NCBI GenBank assembly: GCA_028285265.1
Contig: JANQPX010000057.1
Location: 53,339-117,338, forward strand
From: Geminicoccaceae bacterium
Lineage (GTDB): Bacteria; Pseudomonadota; Alphaproteobacteria; Geminicoccales; Geminicoccaceae
Direction: 5' to 3'
Length of the DNA stretch: 64,000 bases
Positions 54,295-63,010 of the stretch are shown in pieces (positions within the stretch are counted from its first letter, which is position 1; each line of letters begins with the position of its first letter). Both the position numbers and the translations under genes were made by a program. Below the pieces are notes generated by a model. It was not told the origin of the DNA, searched no databases, and saw only the letters and a list, made by a program, of their open reading frames with translations.

Positions 54295-55674
54295 ATGCCC
54301 GACGCGGATGTAGCGCAGCTCGAGAGACGCCTCGTTCGTGAACGAAAGGCACGAAAACAAGCCGAAGACTTATTGGAACAAAAGAGCCGCGAGCTCTATC
54401 AGTCGAATCAGGAGCTAGCAGGTGCTGTCAGCGCTTTCGAAGCAAGCTCGTCTCGGCTCTCCGCCATCCTCGACCATAGTTTTGCGGGAACGTTGGTTAG
54501 CGACTCGGACAACCGTGTCATCGTGATCAATCGAGCTGCCAGAGCAATGTTCCGGCAAGCCGAAGGGAACGTCGTAGGGGCTTCGATCCTAGATCTGTTC
54601 GACGACGATGCGCGGGAGTGCTGTGAGGATGCGGCTACAAGCTACATAGGGACGGATGATCAAGAAGGTTCTGAGGTTTGGCACGAGGCGAGCGGATTGC
54701 GATCTGACGGATCATCCTTTCCGTTGGAGTTTATCGTTACCAACCTCGAACTGAGTGACGACCTCCATCGCATCTGGATTTTCCGTGATCTAACACAGCA
54801 ACGATTAGCTGAGGCTGAACGCCTTGCTTTGGAGGAGGATCTCCGGCAGGCCCAGAAACTCGAAGCCCTTGGCACCATGGCCGGCGGTGTTGCCCATGAG
54901 ATTAACACGCCAATCCAGTATATCGGCGACAATATGAATTACCTGCGCGATGGCATGAGCGACATGCTGTCAGTCCTGCGCGCTTACCAGGACTTAGAAA
55001 GGTATGTCGACGTTGAAAGTGAGGCTGGAAAGGCTTTTGAACGCATTCGATCCCTCGAGCGCGATTCTGATTTGGATTTTCTCCTTGATGAGATTCCTAA
55101 GGCAATCAACCAAGCAACCGAGGGACTTACGCGCGTATCGACAATCGTCCTAGCCGTTAAACAGTTTGCACATAGTGACACGGAGGACGGTCAAGCGTTT
55201 AGCATCAATCAAGCCGTCGCGAGCACGATCGAAGTTACCCGTGGGCAGTGGACCCCAGTTGCCGAACTGGAAACCGATTTCAGCGATGATCTTCCGTATC
55301 TCATTGGTCATCCCGGCGAATTTAATCAAATCATGATGCATCTAATCGTCAATGCCGCGCAGGCAATCGACGAGAGCGGCAAAGAGGGGAACGGCTGCAT
55401 CAAAATACGAACAAGGTACGAAAATGACAGCCTCTTGGTCGACGTTAGCGACAATGGATGTGGCATTCCGAAGGCGATTCAGGATCGGATCTTCGAACCA
55501 TTTTTCACGATGAAAGATGTTGGAAAGGGTACGGGGCAGGGCTTAGCGCTTTGCTATAGAATTGTAACCCAGGGCTTCAAAGGCTCAATTGGTATGACGT
55601 CAATTGAGGGCGAGGGGACACAATTCTCACTTCAATTCCCTACGCAAATCGAAGGGCTCGATAAGAAGGGCTAA
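54295..55674 (+). CDS. H-NOX-associated PAS sensor histidine kinase
   Basis: A 459-residue soluble kinase without membrane segments. It has an N-terminal coiled coil (about 1-60), a PAS domain (about 65-180; SFAGTLVSDSDNRVIVINRA), an HisKA-like dimerisation box with the phosphorylated His in GGVAHEINTPIQYI (about 203), and a C-terminal ATPase domain (NAAQAIDESGKEGNG, DVSDNGCGIPKAIQDR, FEPFFTMKDVGKGTGQGLAL). It is cotranscribed with the H-NOX gene and should be inhibited or activated by the heme-bound sensor. No response regulator follows, so phosphate must pass to a regulator encoded elsewhere. Confidence 0.92.
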   Translation: MPDADVAQLERRLVRERKARKQAEDLLEQKSRELYQSNQELAGAVSAFEASSSRLSAILDHSFAGTLVSDSDNRVIVINRAARAMFRQAEGNVVGASILDLFDDDARECCEDAATSYIGTDDQEGSEVWHEASGLRSDGSSFPLEFIVTNLELSDDLHRIWIFRDLTQQRLAEAERLALEEDLRQAQKLEALGTMAGGVAHEINTPIQYIGDNMNYLRDGMSDMLSVLRAYQDLERYVDVESEAGKAFERIRSLERDSDLDFLLDEIPKAINQATEGLTRVSTIVLAVKQFAHSDTEDGQAFSINQAVASTIEVTRGQWTPVAELETDFSDDLPYLIGHPGEFNQIMMHLIVNAAQAIDESGKEGNGCIKIRTRYENDSLLVDVSDNGCGIPKAIQDRIFEPFFTMKDVGKGTGQGLALCYRIVTQGFKGSIGMTSIEGEGTQFSLQFPTQIEGLDKKG

Positions 55675-56045
55675 TGGCAGCGTTGAATCGTCGATAGCAG
55701 CTCGGAGAATACGGCACCAAGTGCTGAAGTTGGGGCACTGAAAAACTGGCTGGACTTGTCGTCTTTTTATTGGATTCTCATAGAACAGCTTCACTGCGCG
55801 ACGGTGTAGGTTCGACTTCCTCGCCTCAGCGGATCGCGCTGCGCGGCAGAAGTGTCCGCTGCTCTATCTCTCGGATCGCTTTCCCGTCCGAAAAGCCCTG
55901 CGTTGGATGACGCTCAACAGCGCCATGTCGACAGGCTCAATAGATGTGAACCCAGGTCAGGGGGAAGGTCGGAACATGGTGCAGTTCTCAGGGAGATCAG
56001 CACCAAATTGAGTCATCTGTCAGCGAAAATCAACAGACCAGATGG
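55675..56045. other. Gap, possible left edge of the accessory region
   Basis: No gene is supported. It separates the H-NOX kinase (chromosomal in character) from the recombinase cassette and marks a plausible element boundary. I could not identify an attachment-site repeat. Confidence 0.35.
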
Positions 56046-56957
56046 TCATCGTTCCACATCTGCTTTCGCTAACCCGATATCCGCCGAGATACTTTCTTGA
56101 AGTGTCTGAAGTTGCTGAAGTAGCTCGCTATGATGCCGACCGATGTAGCCGGAAATGTTCTTATTCGCTAGAAGGCGCCCCAGATATCCGTTGGCAACAA
56201 CAATGCGCAACATATTTGTTCCATAATCCTCTTCAATTGCTTTGATATCTCGATGGATGCTAGCCATTTCAGCTTCCATCGCACGTCGTTGTTCGTCGGA
56301 CAAGCTGCCCAGTGGTTTTTTCTTTCTTGGTTCCTTTTGTTGGCTAGCTGGTGTTGCGACTAGGAGCGCCCGAGCGTACGACGTCGAGAAGTTGTTCGTT
56401 GCGACCATAAGTTCAGCCATCTCAATTTGTCGAACGGGTTTCACTTGCTTCATGATCTTGGCGGCACCTGATGAAAACGGTCGGTCCTTCAAGACATCGA
56501 CAACCTCGGGGCAGATACCGTCTAACAGTTTCCGCTTTTCACGAATTCGCTCGATATTGACGCCAAGCGAGCTCGCGATTCGGCTTTCCGAAACGCCGCT
56601 GTCGATGGCTTTCAGGAGCATGAAGTGCTCTTGAATGCTTGTCAGGCGATTAATTCGCTTGTTGTAGGTGAAAGCTTCGTCGTCTTTGGCTACAAGACAT
56701 GGCGCTTCTTGAGCACCAAGTTCCTTGAGTACTTCAAGCCTCATATGCCCATCTAGAAGAAGAAATCTTTTCTTTCGGCTTTTTGCTGGATGCACTACCA
56801 GAGGCTCGACAAGCCCAACTTCCCTTACAGAAATTGCAATCTGCTCAAACTTCTTCGAATTCTTGATGGATGAAGAGACGAGTTTGACAGGCATGAGGTG
56901 TTCCAGCGCCACCATGATCCGGCGATCCTCAAACGCGATCTCAATGGGCTTTCTCAC
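56046..56957 (-). CDS. ParB/RepB-like protein B of the recombinase cassette
   Basis: A 303-residue protein with an N-terminal ParB-like domain (ISVREVGLVEPLVVHPA, RFLLLDGHMRLEVLKELG) and a helix-turn-helix region (RIASSLGVNIERIREKRK). The C-terminal part resembles the plasmid RepB domain and ends in a helical stretch. The usual second ParB motif ENxxR is replaced by NKRINRLTSIQE, so CTP binding is doubtful. It is the last gene of a three-gene operon; its ATG overlaps the preceding stop by four bases. Probably a DNA-binding partner of the recombinase rather than a plasmid partition protein, since no parA is present. Confidence 0.8.
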   Translation of the reverse strand: MRKPIEIAFEDRRIMVALEHLMPVKLVSSSIKNSKKFEQIAISVREVGLVEPLVVHPAKSRKKRFLLLDGHMRLEVLKELGAQEAPCLVAKDDEAFTYNKRINRLTSIQEHFMLLKAIDSGVSESRIASSLGVNIERIREKRKLLDGICPEVVDVLKDRPFSSGAAKIMKQVKPVRQIEMAELMVATNNFSTSYARALLVATPASQQKEPRKKKPLGSLSDEQRRAMEAEMASIHRDIKAIEEDYGTNMLRIVVANGYLGRLLANKNISGYIGRHHSELLQQLQTLQESISADIGLAKADVER

Positions 56958-57847
56958 GTTGGATCTCCATGCTTTGGGACCAGTTCAGCAAGCTGACGTG
57001 GTAGAGTGTCGAGCCCCTCGGCACGAAGGAGAGTTCGAAAATTCTCGTCTGCGAAAAGCTGCTTTATCGCATTGATGATCAAAAGGAGACGACTTTCGGT
57101 CAGGTCAGCTTTCCGGATCAGCATCCGCTGTCTCTCTGTTTCTTGCTTGTATGCTTGAACCATAGCTTTTGCTGTGATGGGTCTGCGAGATGAAGATCTC
57201 CTCTTCGAGAGCTTTTTGCCCCAACGCTCTCGATGCTTGACGACTTGAAGTGCGGTTTGTAGCTTTTGACCGCGCGGTTCATTCCTTTCGTATGCCTCAG
57301 TTAGAGCCTCTTGGGCTCGCTCATCGCTTACTGATGCGATGTCGATCGCTATTGTTACGGGTATCAGGTCACGCTCTACTGCAGCTACAAGTCTTTCTTC
57401 TCCCTGAGAAATGAGCCTGAGAATGGCCTCGACATACGATCTACCCAGTCCCGTTTTTGTGGCGATCTCACCTGGTCCATAACCGCGCTCAGACAGAGTG
57501 TTGATGTCGTGCAGGAGTTCGAGCGGGCTATGATGCCGTCGAGCCAGGTTTTCAATCAAACTATGCAGAAAACAGTCTTCTTCTGTGAGATCTGTAACGA
57601 TTGCCGGGATGTGCGTTTCACCTAAGGCTCTGAATGCTTCCAAACGTCCTTGCCCGCAGACCAGGTCGTACGATTTGCCGTTAGCTGATTGTTTGCGGCG
57701 GCTGACGGTGATTGGCCTCTTCAAGCCAACAGAAGCGATACTGTCCGTAACTTCGCGAAATTTGATTCGGTTTCGCTCGCGGGGATTCAAAACATAAACG
57801 CTGTCAACTGGAATGAGCTCCACTTTTTCGTCTGAATTGGGTTCCAC
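56954..57847 (-). CDS. ParB/Spo0J-like protein A of the recombinase cassette
   Basis: A 297-residue ParB-family protein. Its N-terminal domain keeps both nucleotide motifs in recognisable form: CGQGRLEAFRALGE (like GxxRxxA) and LIENLARRHHSPLE (like ENxxR). Then comes a helix-turn-helix, YGPGEIATKTGLGRSYVEAI. This suggests a CTP-dependent clamp, but ParA and an obvious parS are absent. The GTG start shares one base with the recombinase stop (TAGTG), and the stop overlaps the next ParB start, so the three genes form one coupled unit. Confidence 0.85.
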   Translation of the reverse strand: MEPNSDEKVELIPVDSVYVLNPRERNRIKFREVTDSIASVGLKRPITVSRRKQSANGKSYDLVCGQGRLEAFRALGETHIPAIVTDLTEEDCFLHSLIENLARRHHSPLELLHDINTLSERGYGPGEIATKTGLGRSYVEAILRLISQGEERLVAAVERDLIPVTIAIDIASVSDERAQEALTEAYERNEPRGQKLQTALQVVKHRERWGKKLSKRRSSSRRPITAKAMVQAYKQETERQRMLIRKADLTESRLLLIINAIKQLFADENFRTLLRAEGLDTLPRQLAELVPKHGDPT

Positions 57848-59433
57848 TATGCCGCCCTCTGTAGTGGATACCGTTCGGCCATGGCATAGAAATAGTGCAG
57901 AGAATTGAATCGATAAGCATCCAGAGCAAGGCCATTGTTCTCAGCTAGTCGGATGGAAGGAAGTGAGAAATCGATTAAGGGTAACAAGTAGTAATCAAGA
58001 ATATCAGTGTTCGAAGAATCCATTCGAACTCCAATCGTGACATCAGGCCGCAATCCAGTATCGAAGCGTAGTTTCCAACGAGAGGACCCAGCAGAGGTCA
58101 AGAGATGTCGGGCAATAGCAACAGATGCCGTAAACTCTTCATTGACGTGCAGCAGCTCGGTCATTGGGTCCAGCAAGACCTTGGCGCCAAGCTTCTCTAA
58201 GCTCTCGATTACTTCAGTCACGATATTTGAATGCTGTTGACGTAGATATCGATTGATTTCGATGTATCGATAGTCACGATTTGGAGAGAAACCGATCAGA
58301 GCATAAGCACGAATCAGACTTCCGAACCGATACCGGTAGGCTCCGCTTGACGGCAGAATGTCGCTTTCATCAATCAATAAGCCTGACAAGTAGCCATGAC
58401 GTTGAAGGACATCATTCAGCCTAGCCAACATGTCCTCGTCGGAAAAGCGACGTGCACGTTCGCGAATGATGCCTTGAACCATATGAAACATCGCAATATC
58501 AACGATTGGCTCAAAAGCACCATCTGCACGTACCCACACTTCGGGTGGATTCTTAACATGCTGCTTCTTCAGCTTGAATGATTTTCGGTTGAAGACGTTG
58601 TGGCCGACGTACTTTTCGTTCGTCAGAATCTGGTGCACTGTGCTGCGACTCCAAGGACGTCCAAAGTCCGTGGAGAAGCCAAGCATATTGAGTGAGTTCG
58701 CGATTTCAGTTTCACTCTTCCCACCCTCCACAAAGTCACGATAGATTTTGCGAACAACTTCAACTTCCTCGCCCGGGCCCGGAACAAGGATGACGCGATC
58801 GGCCTGTAGGCTCTTTTGTTCACCTCGCTCTAGCATTGTCTTTTGTTGACCGCTTTCGTCGACCAACATGCGTCTGAGCCCATAGCCTGCAGGCCCCCCC
58901 TGTCGATAACCAAGTTCAACAAGCCGGCATTGTCCTGCGAAGACTTTAGCGGACAGCTCCCGGCTATACTCGCTGGCCATCGCGCGTTTTACGCCTTTGA
59001 CTATGGTCGCGACTGGACTCCCGTCATTCTCGAATTGTTCTGCACAATAGTGGACTGCAATTCCGGCGTTGCGGCAGACAAATTCATAATACGCGGCTTC
59101 GTCAGCGTCCTGAAATCGCCCCCAGCGGCTGATGTCATAGACGAGGATCACCTCGAAATCGGCTTGATCGTTCTTGATGTCTGCCAAAAGTTGTCTAAGC
59201 GCATCACGCCCTTCGATCCGCAGGCCGCTTTTGCCAGAGTCGTTGTATGATCGGACGATCTCCATCCTGTTTCTTAGTGCATATTCCGCGATCGCATCGG
59301 CTTGGTTCGCTGTTGAATAGCGCTGATGTTCGGTCGACATGCGGACATACTGCGCCGCAGGGATGCGCTGTTCTTCCTCATCCTCAATAGTTGGTCTGTG
59401 GAAGTTCTCGTTCTTGTCAGAAGGTGAGCTCAA
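57847..59433 (-). CDS. Large serine recombinase
   Basis: A 528-residue site-specific recombinase. The N-terminal resolvase domain has the catalytic Ser33 in YVRMSTEHQ, with Arg-bearing segments LVYDISRWGRFQD (100-110) and MASEYSRELSAKVF. A recombinase domain follows (GRPWSRSTVHQILTNEKYVG). The C-terminal 200 residues lack the usual cysteine zinc ribbon and are unfamiliar, perhaps specialised to contact the two ParB-like partners. It would cut and rejoin DNA at att-like sites. It heads the cassette and diverges from an XRE repressor gene. Confidence 0.92.
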   Translation of the reverse strand: MSSPSDKNENFHRPTIEDEEEQRIPAAQYVRMSTEHQRYSTANQADAIAEYALRNRMEIVRSYNDSGKSGLRIEGRDALRQLLADIKNDQADFEVILVYDISRWGRFQDADEAAYYEFVCRNAGIAVHYCAEQFENDGSPVATIVKGVKRAMASEYSRELSAKVFAGQCRLVELGYRQGGPAGYGLRRMLVDESGQQKTMLERGEQKSLQADRVILVPGPGEEVEVVRKIYRDFVEGGKSETEIANSLNMLGFSTDFGRPWSRSTVHQILTNEKYVGHNVFNRKSFKLKKQHVKNPPEVWVRADGAFEPIVDIAMFHMVQGIIRERARRFSDEDMLARLNDVLQRHGYLSGLLIDESDILPSSGAYRYRFGSLIRAYALIGFSPNRDYRYIEINRYLRQQHSNIVTEVIESLEKLGAKVLLDPMTELLHVNEEFTASVAIARHLLTSAGSSRWKLRFDTGLRPDVTIGVRMDSSNTDILDYYLLPLIDFSLPSIRLAENNGLALDAYRFNSLHYFYAMAERYPLQRAA

Positions 59434-59534
59434 ACCAGCACCTCCGTCGCATAGCTCAAGCCAAGATATATTTCCCTCAAATAGAAGGATTCCATAAGAC
59501 TTCTATAACAATTTGGAGGAAAATAGCCACTACT

Positions 59535-59596
59535 TTGAAGATTTTTAGAATTTTCCTACTATTCGACTGTAGATTTTCATCGTATTTGGATGAAAA
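59535..59596 (+). promoter_or_regulatory. Promoter and operator of the XRE gene
   Basis: TTGAAG (59535-59540), a 16-base spacer and TACTAT (59557-59562) make a plausible sigma-70 promoter. Downstream, TTTTCATC (59574-59581) and GATGAAAA (59589-59596) form a perfect 8-bp inverted repeat 8 bases before the XRE start, suitable for autorepression. By hand count 59461-59580 is 37/120 G+C (31%), far below the neighbouring genes. Confidence 0.4.
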
Positions 59597-59604
59597 ATTA
59601 ACAT

Positions 59605-59952
59605 ATGAAAAATAGGATTAAAGAGCTTCGAAAACTGCGAGGTCTGACGCTGGAGGTACTGGCAGAGCGACTAAACGCGAGCAATCAGCATGTCAGCCAT
59701 CTGGAGAATGGCAGACGTCGGCTGACCGTCGATTGGATAGAACGGATTGCGAAGGCACTAGATTGCCATCCGTTCGAATTGCTGGATGATCAGCTTGCAG
59801 TCAAATCCGAACGCGAAGAAGTGTTACTTGAGCTCTTCCGTAGCCTCAGTAACGAGCAGCAAGATGCATTTCTTCAGGCTGCGTTGTCAGTAGCAGATCC
59901 TGCGAAATTCAGCAGATTGATGGCTGAGACTCACCCAGGCTTAGCCGAGTAA
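59605..59952 (+). CDS. XRE-family transcriptional regulator
   Basis: A 115-residue helix-turn-helix protein. The HTH (about 5-60) reads NRIKELRKLRGLTLEVLAER, with ASNQHVSHLENGRRRLT as the recognition helix area. The C-terminal half is an acidic helical segment (SEREEVLLELFRSLSNEQQD) probably for dimerisation. It is transcribed divergently from the recombinase-ParB operon across an AT-rich gap with a promoter and palindrome, so it probably represses that operon and itself. Confidence 0.88.
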   Translation: MKNRIKELRKLRGLTLEVLAERLNASNQHVSHLENGRRRLTVDWIERIAKALDCHPFELLDDQLAVKSEREEVLLELFRSLSNEQQDAFLQAALSVADPAKFSRLMAETHPGLAE

Positions 59953-60211
59953 TCGCTTTCCAAGTCTGGGGGGCAACGTGAGACACGATCAGCTAGATGG
60001 ACAGCAAGGACTTCAAGGCATGGCCGGTGAAGAAAGATGCCGGCTCGACTAGGGACGGCATCGGGTTCATCAACAGCTATGAGACCATCACAAACCATAG
60101 TGCATTCAGAAGATAAAACAGCTCTGTTGAAAGACAAAGTGTCTGGGTCAAATTTCGAAAATCCGGACACGTGCGACTCAAAGAGACTGTAGCGGCCGCA
60201 GCGAAAAGCTG

Positions 60212-60235
60212 ACCGCCCACCGGCGGTGTCTTTCG
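60212..60235 (+). terminator. Terminator-like hairpin
   Basis: ACCGCC (60212-60217) and GGCGGT (60222-60227) with a CACC loop, then GTCTTT and a later CCTTTT. It stands alone 260 bases after the XRE stop, and it could end that transcript. Confidence 0.35.
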
Positions 60236-60258
60236 CCTTTTGCCCCATATCGAGTGTC

Positions 60259-60303
60259 TGAAATCGCCAAGTGCTGAGCAACCGTGGAACGGCTTTCTGC
60301 CGT
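60259..60303 (+). repeat. Dispersed repeat, copy A
   Basis: 45 bases that align without gaps with copy B (61752-61796) at 36 of 45 positions; the last 16 bases (ACGGCTTTCTGCCGT and the A before it) are identical. This block contains a small hairpin, ACGGC-TTTCT-GCCGT. The flanking 15 bases downstream still show partial similarity. Confidence 0.6.
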
Positions 60304-61008
60304 GTAGGCAGCGCAAGCGCGGCGTGCTCGACGTCAACATGAACGATCAGAAAGACAACGACGTCATAACAGGAAATTTGGCGCTCATGAGGCATAACAG
60401 CTGCTGTGTAAGTGGTGTCTCAGGTCCTGTTGGGCTGCAGTCTCTTCACTTCTGCCAATGAAAGCATCACTCCCGAGTGTTGTCTGCTGAGCATCCTGCA
60501 CCTGGGCCCAAGATGATTCTCCCAAGTCACTTGGGTCCAGGTTTTCCAATCGGACTCGTATCAGCCCAAGCATATCTCGCACCAAAAATTCTGCTTTGTG
60601 CAGGATTGAAAGTCTAGCAATCATGACATAACGGTGTGACAGCTGCTGCTAAATGGCTGTGGCTCTGATGTAACGGCGGACCGTGAAAGCGCATGACTTC
60701 TTAACCCAGGAGCATTCCAGCCAGGTCTGGAACTGTTGGAAGTGCAAGCGCGGCGAGCTACATGAGGTCGATGGAGCTACGTTGGAAAAGGCGAGGGAGG
60801 GTGCCTGAGCCCACCACCGACGCCGAGCTCGACGAGCCATCCGGCATCAGCCGACTTGAGCTATCCATTAAAAAAGGATTAATCGCCTTGCACTGATCCG
60901 CGTGAGCCAAAAGAATCTCTCATTGAAGAATGGTCTTGGTTGCGGAATGCCTCAACGAGTTGCGCGGTGACACTGCTGCCGATGACAAGTGATGCGGAGA
61001 GCCAGCAG

Positions 61009-61251
61009 ATGCCTGAATATGTTGTCATCGCCCGCGATCCCAAGCGCGTAGCTATTGGAGACCACATAATCGAGACGCGCGAAACCGCGATCGAATTTGC
61101 GGCTCATTGCCTGGACACAGAGGAATGGACTGGCGCTTTTGTCACCATAACTGTCGTCAGTCCGAATACGGATGAGGACCTGGTACCGACGCTGGCGACC
61201 ACATCGAGCGACGCCAATGGCCACTGTCGTGATCACAAGCAAGGCTTATGA
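61009..61251 (+). CDS. Small hypothetical protein
   Basis: An 80-residue protein, MPEYVVIARDPKRVAIGD, with an apparent ferredoxin- or DUF-like alternation of strands and a helix (RETAIEFAAHCLD). No family is recognised. The ATG at 61009 is used because GGAGA lies 8 bases upstream; the frame continues to 60940 with less protein-like sequence. It has no signal or membrane segment. It lies in a gene-poor accessory stretch and may be a cargo or orphan gene. Confidence 0.45.
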   Translation: MPEYVVIARDPKRVAIGDHIIETRETAIEFAAHCLDTEEWTGAFVTITVVSPNTDEDLVPTLATTSSDANGHCRDHKQGL

Positions 61252-61286
61252 CTAACGGTAGCGCAACGACGCAAAAAATCTAAAGA

Positions 61287-61730
61287 ATGAATCTGTTTCA
61301 GGTGTTGAGGGGCGTAACGGTGACAACGGCACGAGTCATGGCAATTATTTTGACTTGCATAGCTGCGATGAGTTCGATCGCCTATTTCACCTCGCGAAAG
61401 CCCGCGGCGATTGCAGACAACGACAATATCACACAAGTGCAAGCAATCCAGATCTGCAAGAATGCAATTGAGCTTGTAGCATTGTTTCCAGAAAGCGTGG
61501 ATTTTGGCGATGCTGCGCCGAAGAATGATGGTCCCGTAGCGTGGTGGATCGACCTCGACTATAGCAGCACCAACAGCCTGGGCGCGACGATCGGCGCTCG
61601 AGCAGATTGTATGATGGAGAAGAAGCCTGGATTGCTGCAGGTCGTGGTGCGCAGTAAGGCAGGTGGTGCGTTCGGATACAAGGGAAGCTATCGCAGCGAC
61701 CTTTCGGTCAGACTCAAAAACGCAAGCTGA
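61287..61730 (+). CDS. Hypothetical membrane-anchored or secreted protein
   Basis: A 147-residue protein. The N-terminus has a single hydrophobic helix (RVMAIILTCIAAMSSIAYF), followed by a soluble domain with two cysteines, ICKNAIELVALFPESVDFGD and IGARADCMMEKKPG, that could form a disulfide in the periplasm. I recall short periplasmic domains with this FPESVDFGD pattern but cannot name the family. The ATG at 61287 lacks a strong ribosome site. It sits 36 bases after the previous small gene and may be cotranscribed. Confidence 0.5.
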   Translation: MNLFQVLRGVTVTTARVMAIILTCIAAMSSIAYFTSRKPAAIADNDNITQVQAIQICKNAIELVALFPESVDFGDAAPKNDGPVAWWIDLDYSSTNSLGATIGARADCMMEKKPGLLQVVVRSKAGGAFGYKGSYRSDLSVRLKNAS

Positions 61731-61751
61731 ACTGAAGTCACGGAAATCGTT

Positions 61752-61796
61752 TGAAATCACAAAGTTTGGCGCAAAAGTGCAACGGCTTTCTGCCGT
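61752..61796 (+). repeat. Dispersed repeat, copy B
   Basis: Second copy of the 45-base repeat, in the same orientation as copy A and 1.49 kb away, located 21 bases after the stop of the 61287 gene. Confidence 0.6.
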
Positions 61797-62360
61797 CTAG
61801 AACGCCCAACCTCATCAGGCATTTTAAACTCTCTTGTCTGCCAATTCCGCACGACGAGGCTGTCTGCACGCTGCTTGGTTTTGCCCTTCCAGACGTGGCG
61901 AGCGCAATGAGGATTAGCAAGCAGATTGCTTGCCAAGACCTTCGACCCTGGCAATACACTTGCGCTGACAGCTGTCGACTTTTTCATCGACTGGACGACG
62001 TCAACACGGACGGAAACTAGTATGAGGCCGCACGGGGCGCCGGCCGCGTTGCGGGCTTCGGTGTTCTGATCAGACTAAATTTTTACCGACTGCAGATTGG
62101 CTAGTGTCACAAGATGACCGGAGACGTTATTCGTGAAGCGTATGACCGTGATGCTGAAGCAATTGCCGGCGCTATGCTGATTGATCTTTGGTAAGGTAAC
62201 TATCAGACATACCTTCGGGGGAAGCGACTTGGCCGACAGGGGGAAGCCCCAATTTGTTCGAGAGTTGCGTCCAGCTTCGAACGACTGATGAGCTTGCAAC
62301 TCAACGAGTCCAACGATTTGGCAATTGAGATATCATGACCGCACCAAAGTCCGCGATCCC
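61797..62360. other. Noncoding stretch, nothing recognised
   Basis: About 560 bases between repeat copy B and the outer-membrane protein gene. Short frames here do not look like proteins. A GC-rich run near 62031-62055 stands out but forms no clear terminator. Confidence 0.4.
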
Positions 62361-62939
62361 GTGCGCATAGCTGCAACCTTGATCATATCGAGCGGACTTC
62401 TCGCATCAATTTCGCTCACTGCATCTGCGAGAGATCTTTCCGTTTCAGCCTATGGCGGCGGGCTAATTGCCAATGATTGGATAGAAGTCTTTGCCCCTCA
62501 GCGATGGGATTTCGTTGACTCTCAACTCGCGGCGCTCGCCGTCTCGCGGCGGGTGGGGTGGCTGTCGAAAGCGGTCCAAACGGAAGTCGAAGGCCAGATC
62601 GTCCGACACTTCGGTATCCAGGACCATTGGGAATTCAATGTGCTCGGGGTTATCCGACGGACGGAGCTGCCTTGGGACCAGACGCTCGATATGAGCCTGG
62701 CCGGCGGTTTGGGCCTGTCTTATGCCACCGAGCGTCCTAAAGCAGAGATCGATTTCGAAGGCGACACCGAGCGTCTTCTGGTCTACTGGATGCTAGAATT
62801 TGACGCTACCATCCCGGATGCGAAGGCATGGTCGGTTCTCGCCCGCTTGCATCACCGCTCGCCAGCCTACGGCCTTCTCGGTGACGGTGGTGGCGCCAAT
62901 GTCCTCGCTGTTGGATTGAGATATCGCTTCCAGGATTGA
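62361..62939 (+). CDS. Outer-membrane beta-barrel protein (PagL-like)
   Basis: A 192-residue exported protein. Reading from the GTG at 62361 gives a clean Sec signal, RIAATLIISSGLLASISL then TASA, so I prefer this to the TTG at 62325. The mature part alternates hydrophobic and polar residues in strands and ends in LAVGLRYRF before a short tail, the usual barrel C-terminus. ARLHHRSPAYGLLGDGGGAN resembles the catalytic His-Ser region of PagL-type lipid A 3-O-deacylases, which trim an acyl chain from lipid A. The barrel is likely, the deacylase activity is a hypothesis. Confidence 0.6.
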   Translation: MRIAATLIISSGLLASISLTASARDLSVSAYGGGLIANDWIEVFAPQRWDFVDSQLAALAVSRRVGWLSKAVQTEVEGQIVRHFGIQDHWEFNVLGVIRRTELPWDQTLDMSLAGGLGLSYATERPKAEIDFEGDTERLLVYWMLEFDATIPDAKAWSVLARLHHRSPAYGLLGDGGGANVLAVGLRYRFQD

Positions 62940-63010
62940 CCGTTTCATCATGTGAGCCTCCGACAATGGCCGAGCGTCGCACGACCTGTTTACGTTGAGA
63001 TAGCTTCAGA

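Larger units (their letters stand above)
59953..61008. other. Gene-poor stretch with repeat copies
   Basis: About 1 kb without a convincing gene. It holds copy A of the dispersed repeat (60259-60303), a related GCAAGCGCGGCG box at 60313-60324 and again at 60744-60755, and a stem-loop at 60212-60227. The 154-codon minus-strand frame here has no protein-like character. It is probably decayed mobile-element DNA. Confidence 0.5.

Noticed and set aside
55809..55820. GGTTCGACTTCC, resembling a tRNA T-loop
   Set aside because: The stem around it does not pair and no anticodon arm or acceptor stem is found upstream, so it is not a tRNA; a tRNA-fragment attachment site remains only a guess.
59931..60395. 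154-codon minus-strand frame downstream of XRE
   Set aside because: It overlaps the XRE end, shows no domain or ribosome site, and its residue pattern is not protein-like.
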